NCBI GenBank assembly: GCA_016290875.1
Contig: JAEEVL010000006.1
Span: 59,768 to 123,767, forward strand
DNA length: 64,000 nt
From: Ruminococcus sp.
Lineage (GTDB): Bacteria > Bacillota > Clostridia > Oscillospirales > Ruminococcaceae
Direction of reading: 5' to 3'
Numbering within the stretch: position 1 is the first letter of the stretch; every line of letters starts with the position of its first letter. Below, one piece after another: positions 8,395-17,232 of this stretch. Below the pieces are notes generated by a model. That model made no database searches and was not told where the DNA came from. It worked only from the letters and a program-made list of their open reading frames with translations. A program made the translations under genes and the position numbers.

Positions 8395-9546
8395 ATGTTT
8401 GAAATAGAAGCACACTATCATGACAGAAAGATTTATCTTTCAGACGGAAGAGTGTATCCGCTTGGAGAGATAATTTTGCGCTATTTTTCAATGAATTCAA
8501 CTGCACTTGGCGAGTTATACAATGTATGTGAACGTGCAAAGCGTGAGTTGAACATCAGTTCCTTATTCTGTCCTGCCGACATAGGTAAGCGAGCACAGGA
8601 AATAGAATTTGCCTACAATGACATCATGGATATTGCAAAGTCACTTCCGCCATACGACACAAAGCATTTCAGGCACGGTCTGCTGAGAAATCTGTTTGCA
8701 TACTACAACGATATCTTTGATGATCCTTTCTATGAAGACTCTGAGTTTGAGTCTGTAGATTATAACGATCATTTTATTGATGCAGACTGTATACCGGTGT
8801 CTTATGAGGAAATGTATATCACGGAAGAGTTAAATGAACTACGAGCGCTATCTGATTATGAATTCGACAGCAAGAAAGTTTTCAGCAACTACGAGAACCG
8901 AAAGGACGCTGTGGACTTCACAACTTGTATTGAGCAAATGACAAACGAGTTCTCAACTTTTATTGAAGATATAATCCGCGTCAAAAGCATTTTTATGCCA
9001 TTTGCGGACGAGCTCTGTGACCACAACAGTTATCCGGCAACTCAAAAAGTTATAGACACATTTCAGCGATATACAGGCATTGTTTCCGGCGGAAGTATGT
9101 GTATGGGACATACAGTCATTGATACGAAAAAAGGTCCCATACTCTGTGAGACCTATCGTTTCACGTCGCTGGGAGCTTTTCTGTATTTTGAGTTGTTCAA
9201 GTGTATCGAGGAAAAGTTTATGCCTGTTCGCTGCAAGAATTGTGGTCGCTGGTTTATCATGAAGAACACTACGTTCTCACACTTCTGCAAGAGGCTTATC
9301 AGCAGCAATCCGCCGAAGACTTGCCGTGACCACGCTATGAGTCACAACTTTAAAGAGAAACTAAGGAACGATCCTGTATGGGAGATTTATAATCGTGGCT
9401 ACAAGCAGCATTACGCTCGCTTTATGAAAGGAAAAATGACTAAGGTTGAGTTTTCAGAGTGGGGTGAGTATGCTATCGAGCTGCGAACTAAAGCTGCTGA
9501 GGGCGTGCTTGATATGGAAGAGTATCAGAAGCTGATGAAAAAATAA
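8395..9546 (+). CDS. DUF6076-like protein with C-terminal Cys cluster
   Basis: 383 residues, mostly acidic and helical. The conserved-looking part is C-terminal: CKNCGRWFIM followed by two more cysteines (FCKR and KTCRDH), a probable zinc site. This CGRxF..C..C pattern matches what I recall of DUF6076 proteins of Clostridia, often found in accessory regions; function unknown. AAAGGAGACGCA precedes the ATG. It is transcribed from the symmetric promoter shared with the winged-helix gene, and ends in a terminator shared with the convergent dockerin gene. No signal peptide or membrane segment, so it is cytoplasmic. Confidence 0.7.
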   Translation: MFEIEAHYHDRKIYLSDGRVYPLGEIILRYFSMNSTALGELYNVCERAKRELNISSLFCPADIGKRAQEIEFAYNDIMDIAKSLPPYDTKHFRHGLLRNLFAYYNDIFDDPFYEDSEFESVDYNDHFIDADCIPVSYEEMYITEELNELRALSDYEFDSKKVFSNYENRKDAVDFTTCIEQMTNEFSTFIEDIIRVKSIFMPFADELCDHNSYPATQKVIDTFQRYTGIVSGGSMCMGHTVIDTKKGPILCETYRFTSLGAFLYFELFKCIEEKFMPVRCKNCGRWFIMKNTTFSHFCKRLISSNPPKTCRDHAMSHNFKEKLRNDPVWEIYNRGYKQHYARFMKGKMTKVEFSEWGEYAIELRTKAAEGVLDMEEYQKLMKK

Positions 9547-9584
9547 TTCGTCTACATTTTGAATTGATTTGAAGACATATAACG

Positions 9585-9620
9585 AGAAAAACTCCTCTAT
9601 ATAGAGGAGTTTTCTTTTTT
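9585..9620. terminator. bidirectional terminator
   Basis: AGAAAAACTCCTCTAT and ATAGAGGAGTTTTCT form a near-perfect stem with A- and T-tracts on both sides, between convergent genes. Confidence 0.9.
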
Positions 9621-9625
9621 AGATA

Positions 9626-11668
9626 TTATCTATCAAAAGACTTTATAAGTCCGAGTTTGTATTTCTGTATCTGAAGCGCATCTGTGTTTGAGAGACCGGG
9701 CTTGCCGTCAACATCTGCAAGTGCTTCACCGCGTGAAGTGATGCTTATCTTGCTTCTGAATTTAGAATATCTGTCAGGATTGGTAGCGACCTGCATAACG
9801 AGTACTGCATCGGCAATATTCACGTTATCATCAAGGTTAGCATCGCCTTTCAGGAAAGGATCTTCCAGCGCTCTGAACTTTAATCCGTACTTTTCAGCGT
9901 AAGCCTGTGCAGTTGAATTACGGTAACCGTAAATTGTTACATCGTGATCGACTTCAATGGTGTTATCATCAAATACAATATCAGGATTCAGGATAGTTAT
10001 CGAACGAAGCAGTCCTTTGTAATAGAAAGCGTCCTTGCCGATATACTTATAGGTTGCCGGAACAGTAATTGTTGATATGTCTGAGCACTTACGGAAAGCG
10101 TTGTCGCCTATTTTCTCAATTTTAACGCCATGATATGTTTCAGGAAGCTCAACGTCTCCATACAGGCCTGTGAAGCAGTATGAGATGGTAGGACAGCTTA
10201 CTGTAACATCAACATGATATAACTCGTATTCTAAGCTGCCTGTGCTTATTTCCGGTATTGTTGTGACAGTCGAAGTTGTTGTCTGAGTTGAAATATCATC
10301 CAAAGCTGCAAATTGAAAACCGTACTTTTCAGCATAAGCCTGAGCAGTTGAATTGCGATAACCGTTAATTGTTACATCGTGATTGACTTTAATGGTGTTA
10401 TCATCAAAAACAATATCCGGATTCAGAATTGTTATCGAACGAAGCAATCCCTTGTAATAGAATGCATCCTTGCCAATATACTTGTAGGTTGCCGGAACTG
10501 TAATTGATGTTATATCCGAGCACTTACGGAAAGCATTGTCGCCTATTTTCTCAATTTTAACGCCGTGATATGTTTCGGGAAGCTCGATATCACCGTACAG
10601 ACCTGTGAAGCAGTATGAGATAGTAGGACAGCTTCCAGTAACATCAAAATTGTATAATTCGTATTCTAAGCTACTTGTGCTTATCTCCGCTGTTGTTGTT
10701 ACAGTCGAAGTTGTTGTCTGAGTTGAATCATCATCCAAAGCTGCAAATCTGAAATCATACTTTTCAGCGTAAGCCTGAGCGGTTGAATTACGGTAACCGT
10801 TAATTGTTACATCGTGATTGACTTCAATGGTATTTTCATCAAAAATAATATCAGGGTTCATAATCGTTATCGAACGAAGCAAACCTTTGTAATAGAATGC
10901 GTCCTTGCCGATATACTTATAGGTTGCCGGAACTGTAATTGATGTTATATCTGAGCACCTACTGAAAGCGTTGTCACCTATTTTTTCAATGTTATAGCCG
11001 TGATATGTTTCGGGAAGCTCGATATCACCGTACAGACCTGTGAAGCAGTGTGAGATAGTAGTACAGCTTCCGGTATCATCAACGTTATATATTTCAAATT
11101 CCTGTGTTACTATCTCGGTTTCGTATACTGTGGATTCATCAATTGCTACAAAGTTTTTATTGAAATTATTTGCATATTCTTCCGCAGTCGAATCGGCATA
11201 TCCATATATTGAACCCTGATAGGTGTAATTCAGATCAAGTGTCGTATCCTTAGGATAACCGTTTTCTTCTTCATTACATATCGTTGATACAGAAGGATAG
11301 ATATATGTCTGAGGATTGAGTATAGTCACAGATTGCAGATCCCAACACTCAAAAAATGCGTCTTCGCAAATCTGGGTTACGGTGTCAGGAATAATTATTT
11401 GCTTTAGATAAGGAGCGTATTCAAATGCGTATGAACATATCGTTGTGACAGGAGTGCCGTATATTGAACTTGGAATTGTGAGCTCTGAATAGGTTTCAAG
11501 ATGATAATCAGTAAGCTCTGCGTGATCAGAATACATCTTGAAAACCATTCCTTTGTAATTTGCTTCGCCATTTGATTGTGTTATACTGCCATGTGAAGTA
11601 AAAGGAACGGTAAAAATCGAAGTTCCCATAATGCATAGTGACAGCATTGTTGATAGTAGTTTTTTCAT
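9626..11668 (-). CDS. secreted BspA-like LRR protein with type I dockerin
   Basis: 680 residues. A signal peptide (about 1-28) is followed by BspA-like leucine-rich repeats (LRR_5 type, motifs such as ITVPATYKYIGKDAF) and, at residues 605-675, a type I dockerin with two calcium loops (GDANLDDNVNIADA and ADVDGKPGLSNTDA). The dockerin should plug the protein into a cohesin-bearing scaffold outside the cell. Residues 190-602 consist of three copies of one 145-residue unit, separated by Thr-rich linkers (TQTTTSTVTT) typical of cellulosomal proteins. GGAGGAATCAAC precedes the ATG. LRR domains of this class act in adhesion or substrate binding; no catalytic domain is visible. Confidence 0.9.
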   Translation of the reverse strand: MKKLLSTMLSLCIMGTSIFTVPFTSHGSITQSNGEANYKGMVFKMYSDHAELTDYHLETYSELTIPSSIYGTPVTTICSYAFEYAPYLKQIIIPDTVTQICEDAFFECWDLQSVTILNPQTYIYPSVSTICNEEENGYPKDTTLDLNYTYQGSIYGYADSTAEEYANNFNKNFVAIDESTVYETEIVTQEFEIYNVDDTGSCTTISHCFTGLYGDIELPETYHGYNIEKIGDNAFSRCSDITSITVPATYKYIGKDAFYYKGLLRSITIMNPDIIFDENTIEVNHDVTINGYRNSTAQAYAEKYDFRFAALDDDSTQTTTSTVTTTAEISTSSLEYELYNFDVTGSCPTISYCFTGLYGDIELPETYHGVKIEKIGDNAFRKCSDITSITVPATYKYIGKDAFYYKGLLRSITILNPDIVFDDNTIKVNHDVTINGYRNSTAQAYAEKYGFQFAALDDISTQTTTSTVTTIPEISTGSLEYELYHVDVTVSCPTISYCFTGLYGDVELPETYHGVKIEKIGDNAFRKCSDISTITVPATYKYIGKDAFYYKGLLRSITILNPDIVFDDNTIEVDHDVTIYGYRNSTAQAYAEKYGLKFRALEDPFLKGDANLDDNVNIADAVLVMQVATNPDRYSKFRSKISITSRGEALADVDGKPGLSNTDALQIQKYKLGLIKSFDR
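9859..11101 (-). repeat. three tandem 435-bp coding repeats
   Basis: Units start at residues 191, 336 and 481 of the dockerin protein; the period is 145 codons. Identity is high along the whole unit, including linkers, so the array looks recent and able to expand or contract. Confidence 0.85.
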
Positions 11669-11671
11669 GTT

Positions 11672-12009
11672 GATTCCTCCTGGAAGTCGCGTAAGTACGG
11701 CAATTGTGCAGCAGCCGTACCAAGTGTATGTTTATAATAATATTTTATCACACACAATTCAGCTTATGCAATATCTGACGGCAAAATTTCTCAATAAATC
11801 GGATAAAATTAGCATTGTGCACAATCCGGAATGGTTGGCTTTGTGTAAAGTAATTACATATTATTTGTATACAACAAAAAAACAATCTGAATCAGCAACT
11901 CAACAAATATTGTAATGAACAATAACAAAAGAATAACGTTGAATTCGCAAAGTTATTATTCAACTTATAATTACTCAAAGTTAAATAAAAATATATATGC
12001 GAATAAATG
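11672..12009. other. AT-rich intergenic region
   Basis: Between divergent genes. It holds a candidate minus-strand promoter (TTGCAT at 11771-11766, 18-nt spacer, TAAAAT at 11747-11742) for the dockerin gene. Nothing else is supported. Confidence 0.5.
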
Positions 12010-12038
12010 TTGACATTCACAAATCACTTTGATATAAT
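12010..12038 (+). promoter_or_regulatory. promoter of the first subtilase gene
   Basis: TTGACA (12010-12015), 17-nt spacer, TATAAT (12033-12038). The start codon is about 250 nt away, so the leader at 12045-12290 is long; I could not assign it to a known riboswitch class. Confidence 0.8.
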
Positions 12039-12290
12039 GGAAATCGCGCTGTCTATACGAGAACTCTTTTTTATATTTTGCTGAAGCAATTTCAGCGTCC
12101 TCAGAGCTGTTGCTTGAACGGTGAATATTGAAGAAATTATCGTAAATAATAGCCTTTCAGAAACAGCGCCACTTAATATCCGAAAGTGTGGTCAAGGGAA
12201 CAATATGACCAAAGTGTGGCTAAGTATAAGGGTAGTGATAACGAAAGGAACTATTCACTCAAAAAAATAATAAATATGGAGAGAAAAAGA

Positions 12291-14942
12291 ATGAGAAATG
12301 AAATTTTAAAACGATTAATCTCGTCGATCTCTGCAACGACACTTGCAGCAACTTCACTCGGACTTAATACAGTCCTTGCTGCAAACGCAGAGAACACAAA
12401 CCCTGTAGCTAACGTTAACGAAACAGAAGAGCTGACTGAAGAACTTTGTCACGATCATGAGTGTGAAGAGTATGATCACGATGACTGCTGTGACCACAGC
12501 CACGGCGGAAAAGGCGTAACAATTGCGCTCCTCGATGCTGGTGTTACAAACTTTGAAACAGCAGGCAAGACATCATTCATTGATGATGCAACTATCGGTT
12601 CTGATCACGGAAACGATATGATGAACATTATCAGCGATGTTGCACCTGAGGCAGATGTCCTTGATGTAAGAGTCCTTGACGATGAAGGTCACGGAACTTA
12701 CTCAACTGTTGAAAAGGGTATCCGCTGGTCAGTAGACAACAATGCAGACATCATTGTAATGAGCTTTGTCGGTGAGAACCAGTCATCTCTTCTCGAAGAT
12801 GCACTTGCATATGCAGAAGAGCACGAAGTGCTCGTAGTTGCTTCAGCAGGTAACTACTCAGACAATAAGGCACTTTATCCTGCTGCATATCCTACTGTAA
12901 TCTCAGTAGGCGCTCTCGACGAGAACGGAAACATACAGGATTATTCAAACTTCGGCGATTATGTAGATACATACGTTGAATGGTCTGACGGTACATCAGG
13001 TGCAGCTCAGTACATTGCAGCAACAGCAGCTGTAACAATGGAGCAGAATCCTGACATAACAGTATCAGAACTCAGAGCTTCCTACAATGCTGATAAGTCA
13101 GCAGCTGCTGAGGCTTCAAATGAAGAAAATGCAGATACAGTTGTATATTCAGCAGCAAAGTGTACAAATCACACGTTTAATGGCTCTTACACAAATATAA
13201 AGAGTGCTACTTGTACATCAGCAGGTTCACAGGATGCCATGTGTTCAAAGTGCGGAGCATTTATGAAAACAGAAACAATCCCTCCACATGGTCACGACTT
13301 TGTTAATTGGGTAACTACTAAGGAGCGTACATGTACAAGCTCTGGTTCAAGGAAAGGTACATGCAAGTATTGCAAAAAAGTTCAGACAATTACTATTCCT
13401 TCACTTGGTCACGATCTTAATTGGGTAGTAATAAAGGATTCAACCTGTTCAGATAAGGGTATAAAACAGTACAAGTGTGCACGTTGCGGATATGTTTCTA
13501 ATCAGCAGTATATCGATAAGAAGCCTCACACCTTCAATGGCTCTTATACTGATATAAAGAATCCTACTTGTACATCAGCAGGCTCACAGGTTGCCAAATG
13601 CCAAAAGTGCGGAGATGTTATTAGAACAGAAACAATACCTGCATATGGTCACGATTATGGTAGTTGGGTAGTTACTAAGCAGCCAACATGTACAGTTGCT
13701 GGTTCGCAGAAACGTACATGCAAGAACTGTGGAAACGTACAGACAGTTACTATTAGTGCATTCGGTCACCACCTTAGCTGGGTAGTAACAAAGGCTGCAA
13801 CATGTGCCGATAAGGGTGTAAAACAGTATAAGTGCTCAGTTTGTGCATATGTTTCGGATCAGCAGTATATCGATAAGAAGGCTCACACATTTAATGGAAG
13901 CTTCGAAGAGAAGCAGCCTACGTGTACAGTAGATGGATACAAAAAATCCAAATGCACAAAGTGCGGTGAGATTGTTCAGACTACAGTAATTCCTAAACTC
14001 TCAAATAATGGTCACAACGCAGGCGAGTCATACATAACAAAGCAGCCTACTTGTACAGCATCAGGTAAGAAGGTTATCAAATGCAAACGTTGCAATGTTG
14101 TTCTGACTGAGGTTACAATTCCGAAAACAGGGCACAATTATGTATACGACTCAAAGACACTCAGTATGAAGTGCTCTGTATGCGATACTTCTTATAAAGC
14201 TAATTCAAACACTACATGGGAAAATTATGTGGCGAAGTGTGGTGTTAATTATTTAAGGTTCAGCACATCAGATAAGGAGAAGTTCGCAAAGAATTACCTT
14301 GAAGCAAAGGGCTGTAATACAAAATTCATAAACAATGCTTTTGAAATGAGCAAGAATAATAATACCATCGCTGTTAAAAGTTATGATTTGCTCAAGAAGG
14401 CTATAACCCATATTAATCTTTTCAGTGATAAAGCAGGATATGAATTTGCTGAAAGCCTTACTAAATATCTTGGCTATGGAGCATTAGGTGCAGATACAAT
14501 TGTATTCCTCACAACTGATGACGATTCTTATGCTAACATTGATAAAACAATTGATTCTTTAATCACTGTATCTTCTGATCTTGCATGTCTTTTACCTATT
14601 GTTGGATACACATACTCCGAAATAGTTGCCGGACTTATTGATCCTCTTAACGCTATGATCGAGAGAGTACAGAATTATAATAACGAGATAGTTAAGGCTA
14701 CGATTTTACTTGCAGATGTAGAAGAAGCTGTTCCTGGATATCATGGTAATTATACTGATCTTTCTGATCCTGTTGTATATAAAGCTATGGTTGAGTATGT
14801 AGACGAACACGAAGAAAAATATGGACACGGTTACAAGTATGCTAAGGGCCTTGTAGATTATTACATATACTCCAGTATGAATAAAGATGTTAAGGATGCA
14901 ACTGGCATGTCTATTGAAGAAATTATGAAGAAAGCTAAGTGA
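12291..14942 (+). CDS. secreted S8 (subtilisin-like) protease with Cys-rich repeats
   Basis: 883 residues. Signal peptide 1-33 (cleavage near ANA-EN), a His/Asp/Cys-rich segment (51-71), then a compact S8 protease domain at about 74-260 with the full set of catalytic residues: Asp82 (LLDAG), His106 (SDHGND), oxyanion Asn188 (ASAGN) and Ser236 (DGTSGAAQ). About eight 38-residue repeats follow (310-640): T-C-T-x2-G, C-x2-C-G, then IPxxGH, a metal-ribbon-like module common in Firmicute surface proteins. The last 240 residues are helical and unrecognised. GGAGAG lies 8 nt before the chosen ATG; the frame is open 35 codons earlier but without a binding site. No pro-domain is obvious. A paralogue lies at 25189-28218. 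Confidence 0.88.
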   Translation: MRNEILKRLISSISATTLAATSLGLNTVLAANAENTNPVANVNETEELTEELCHDHECEEYDHDDCCDHSHGGKGVTIALLDAGVTNFETAGKTSFIDDATIGSDHGNDMMNIISDVAPEADVLDVRVLDDEGHGTYSTVEKGIRWSVDNNADIIVMSFVGENQSSLLEDALAYAEEHEVLVVASAGNYSDNKALYPAAYPTVISVGALDENGNIQDYSNFGDYVDTYVEWSDGTSGAAQYIAATAAVTMEQNPDITVSELRASYNADKSAAAEASNEENADTVVYSAAKCTNHTFNGSYTNIKSATCTSAGSQDAMCSKCGAFMKTETIPPHGHDFVNWVTTKERTCTSSGSRKGTCKYCKKVQTITIPSLGHDLNWVVIKDSTCSDKGIKQYKCARCGYVSNQQYIDKKPHTFNGSYTDIKNPTCTSAGSQVAKCQKCGDVIRTETIPAYGHDYGSWVVTKQPTCTVAGSQKRTCKNCGNVQTVTISAFGHHLSWVVTKAATCADKGVKQYKCSVCAYVSDQQYIDKKAHTFNGSFEEKQPTCTVDGYKKSKCTKCGEIVQTTVIPKLSNNGHNAGESYITKQPTCTASGKKVIKCKRCNVVLTEVTIPKTGHNYVYDSKTLSMKCSVCDTSYKANSNTTWENYVAKCGVNYLRFSTSDKEKFAKNYLEAKGCNTKFINNAFEMSKNNNTIAVKSYDLLKKAITHINLFSDKAGYEFAESLTKYLGYGALGADTIVFLTTDDDSYANIDKTIDSLITVSSDLACLLPIVGYTYSEIVAGLIDPLNAMIERVQNYNNEIVKATILLADVEEAVPGYHGNYTDLSDPVVYKAMVEYVDEHEEKYGHGYKYAKGLVDYYIYSSMNKDVKDATGMSIEEIMKKAK

Positions 14943-15012
14943 TGTATTACATTACGCTCTTTATATGTATAATATGATTTAGACTATGCGTATTTGAGCA
15001 ACTCTTCCAGTT

Positions 15013-15056
15013 AAAAACCTCTGAGGCGGTATTTACTTCGTTTCAGAGGTTTTTGT
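15013..15056 (+). terminator. rho-independent terminator
   Basis: AAAAACCTCTGA / TCAGAGGTTTTT stem with an 18-nt loop. Confidence 0.85.
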
Positions 15057-15084
15057 TATTATTCTTAGTATTAATAAAATTTTA

Positions 15085-15113
15085 ATGACTTTTCAAGCAT
15101 AATATGTTATAAT
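15085..15113 (+). promoter_or_regulatory. promoter of the HAD phosphatase gene
   Basis: ATGACT (15085-15090), 17-nt spacer, TATAAT (15108-15113). The -10 is perfect, the -35 weak. Confidence 0.55.
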
Positions 15114-15146
15114 GATTACATAGAAATAGCAAAGGAGCTGAGAGCA

Positions 15147-15713
15147 ATGAAAGTTTTTGATTTTGATAATACGTTGTACAAGGGAGAAAGTTCTGTAGAT
15201 CTTGCACTATATATGATAAGGAACAACAAGAGAATAATCCTGTATCTTCCTAAGATCTTCTATACTCTTCTGAAATACAAGCTCTGCATTCTTAACAAGA
15301 AAAAAACTATCGAAGCTATAAACGCTTTTATGAAGAGTACTCTCAGCGGCAGCGAAGAGCTGCTCGGTGCTGTTGAAGGTTTCTGGAACAGAAATCGCTG
15401 CAAGCTCGATCTGAATATGCTCAGACGCATACGTCAGGAAGACGCGATAATCACCGCAGGACCGGACTTTCTGATAAACGGGATAAAAGATATGCTCAAC
15501 ACGGAGAATATCCTGTGCAGCACAATAGATACTGAGAAAATGGAAGTAGGCTATCTTAACTTCGGAAGCAGTAAGGTTAAGGCGTACAAGAAAAAGTACG
15601 GCAATAAGCGGATAGATACATTCTATACCGATTCCTATAATGATAAAGCCTTGATGAAAATATCAGACCGCGTGTTTATGGTAAAGAACGGCAGACTCAA
15701 ACGCATAAAGTAA
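15147..15713 (+). CDS. HAD-superfamily phosphatase
   Basis: 188 residues of the phosphoserine-phosphatase-like HAD group. Motif I is FDFDNTLY with Asp nucleophile and acid/base at residues 5 and 7; motif II is probably the Thr in ITAGP; motif III a Lys near 150; motif IV is FYTDSYND near residue 157, which binds Mg2+. A cap of helices follows motif I. Substrate cannot be told from sequence; relatives act on phosphorylated amino acids, sugars or lipid head groups. AAAGGAG precedes the ATG by 9 nt. It converges with the DUF89 gene across a terminator at 15734. Confidence 0.85.
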   Translation: MKVFDFDNTLYKGESSVDLALYMIRNNKRIILYLPKIFYTLLKYKLCILNKKKTIEAINAFMKSTLSGSEELLGAVEGFWNRNRCKLDLNMLRRIRQEDAIITAGPDFLINGIKDMLNTENILCSTIDTEKMEVGYLNFGSSKVKAYKKKYGNKRIDTFYTDSYNDKALMKISDRVFMVKNGRLKRIK

Positions 15714-15733
15714 TAAGCATCAGTAATGACGAA

Positions 15734-15758
15734 CGGCAGCCAATGGCTGCCGCTTTTG
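15734..15758 (+). terminator. rho-independent terminator
   Basis: CGGCAGCC-AAT-GGCTGCCG followed by CTTTTG. Confidence 0.75.
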
Positions 15759-15764
15759 TTGTAT

Positions 15765-16607
15765 TCAGCGTTCTTCGATGAACATTCCGGTAAGTTTAGG
15801 AACATTGAAGCGTGTCGTGAACAGGTCGCATTTGCAGAGAAATTCATAGAATATATGCCTGCCCTGTCCGGAAATAGACTCATAATTGCCCTGACCTTTT
15901 GCAAGTATCACATCAGAAGTGTCAAGGATTTTTTTAGCATCATCGGTAAGCATTTCGTAGATAGTACCGGCGATAGCTTCGCCGTTGGAAATTATCTCAG
16001 CAACATCATCAAGACCGACATAGCGTGCATCTTCGGCAGTAGCGTCATTCAGGACTTCTCCGCCTCGGACCATAGCTCTTAACGTAAGCTGCGGAAATCT
16101 CTTCTTCAGCTGTTCGAGCATGAGCTTATCGAGAACTATTTCTCCGCAGTTATCGCATATCAGAAGAAAGGTCTCAGCATCAGCACATTCGCGGAGAAAC
16201 GCTTCGTAAGTTATTCTGTCATCTTCGCGCATTTCGGTGTTTCGGAACAGAGCAAGGAACTCGTCGCTGTCGATACTGCTCATTGCGCCGAAGTCGATAT
16301 AATTGCCGATACGAGCCATAATCAGAGCCGTTGCAAGAGGATCTTCGGAGGAGTTTATTTCATTCCGGAGAGTGTCTTCCATTGACAGTACCAAATCGTT
16401 ATACTGCTTTTTTATAGCGCTGTAATCCGCACTCTCACCGAAAAATCTCAGATGTGCTTTATTGAATAGATACACCATATACGGACTGGTATCCGTTTCT
16501 TTTCGATTATCGAGAAGCCTTTTTATCTCAGCGAGATATTCGGCATTATTTGTCTTATTCTTCTGACGCTCGTACAAGCATTCTGCACATCTTTGGGATA
16601 TTCGCAT
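15765..16607 (-). CDS. DUF89 (ARMT1-like) damage-control phosphatase
   Basis: 280 residues of the DUF89 metal-dependent phosphatase family, which hydrolyses damaged or over-accumulated phosphometabolites. Recognisable motifs are the N-terminal Cys pair (RCAECLYER), the metal site DNCGEIVLD, RGGEVLNDAT and the late KGQGNYE. A start 6 codons upstream is possible, but AAAGGAG sits 7 nt before the ATG at 16605-16607. It is third in a minus-strand operon with glycerate kinase and carbonic anhydrase. A substrate linked to sugar-acid phosphates would fit the operon but is inference. Confidence 0.85.
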   Translation of the reverse strand: MRISQRCAECLYERQKNKTNNAEYLAEIKRLLDNRKETDTSPYMVYLFNKAHLRFFGESADYSAIKKQYNDLVLSMEDTLRNEINSSEDPLATALIMARIGNYIDFGAMSSIDSDEFLALFRNTEMREDDRITYEAFLRECADAETFLLICDNCGEIVLDKLMLEQLKKRFPQLTLRAMVRGGEVLNDATAEDARYVGLDDVAEIISNGEAIAGTIYEMLTDDAKKILDTSDVILAKGQGNYESISGQGRHIFYEFLCKCDLFTTRFNVPKLTGMFIEER

Positions 16608-16652
16608 ATTATTCTCCTTTGACATATTGGTGTTGCTGTAGACGAAGTACGA

Positions 16653-17222
16653 TCATAAAAACTCTACTTCACCGCTTTCAAGATGATAGATAGCACCGAG
16701 CACTTTCAGACCGTATTCGCGCTCGTCCTTCTGTATCTGTAAACTGTGCTCTATGATCTCGCAGCTGTGCTTGACGTTGAGACAGCAGGCTTTGACTTCG
16801 TCTTTTTCATTGCCGATAGCTTTGACTATTTCATCGGTGATGTACTTGATATAGCCGTCAGGTTCATGGTTCATAGCAGCATCTACTGCTCCGCAATGGT
16901 CGTGACCGAGTACAACTATAAGTCCTGTGCCGAGATGTTCTGCAGCGTATTCGATACTTCCGAGCTGATGAGAGTCGATAACGTTTCCGGCAACTCTGAT
17001 AACGAAGAGATCTCCGATACCTGCCGAGAATATGAGCTCGGGTACAACTCTTGAATCCGAACAGGTGATGATTATAGCGTAAGGCTGCTGACCGTTCTGA
17101 CTGAATTTCAGCAGATTAGCGGGCGAAACGTCGTTTCTTAGTTCTGCCGATTTTACGTATTTCTCATTTCCGGCGATAAGGCGTTTTTTAGCTTCATCGG
17201 CGGTTATTCTGTATGATTCCAT
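16653..17222 (-). CDS. beta-class carbonic anhydrase
   Basis: 189 residues. Zinc ligands are visible in CSDSR (Cys, with the Asp-Arg dyad) and GHDHCGAV (His and Cys), spaced as in beta carbonic anhydrases. It interconverts CO2 and bicarbonate for carboxylases in the cytoplasm. The length is usual for the family. Its start lies 10 nt after the glycerate kinase stop, with GAGGTAA as ribosome binding site, so the two are cotranscribed. Confidence 0.93.
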   Translation of the reverse strand: MESYRITADEAKKRLIAGNEKYVKSAELRNDVSPANLLKFSQNGQQPYAIIITCSDSRVVPELIFSAGIGDLFVIRVAGNVIDSHQLGSIEYAAEHLGTGLIVVLGHDHCGAVDAAMNHEPDGYIKYITDEIVKAIGNEKDEVKACCLNVKHSCEIIEHSLQIQKDEREYGLKVLGAIYHLESGEVEFL

Positions 17223-17232
17223 AGCTGTTACC

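Noticed and set aside
9859..11101. CRISPR array
   Set aside because: The repeats are 435 bp, coding, in frame and without spacers. No CRISPR array was seen anywhere in the window.
12045..12290. Cyclic di-GMP or SAM riboswitch in the subtilase leader
   Set aside because: None of the conserved core segments of these classes could be found by eye.
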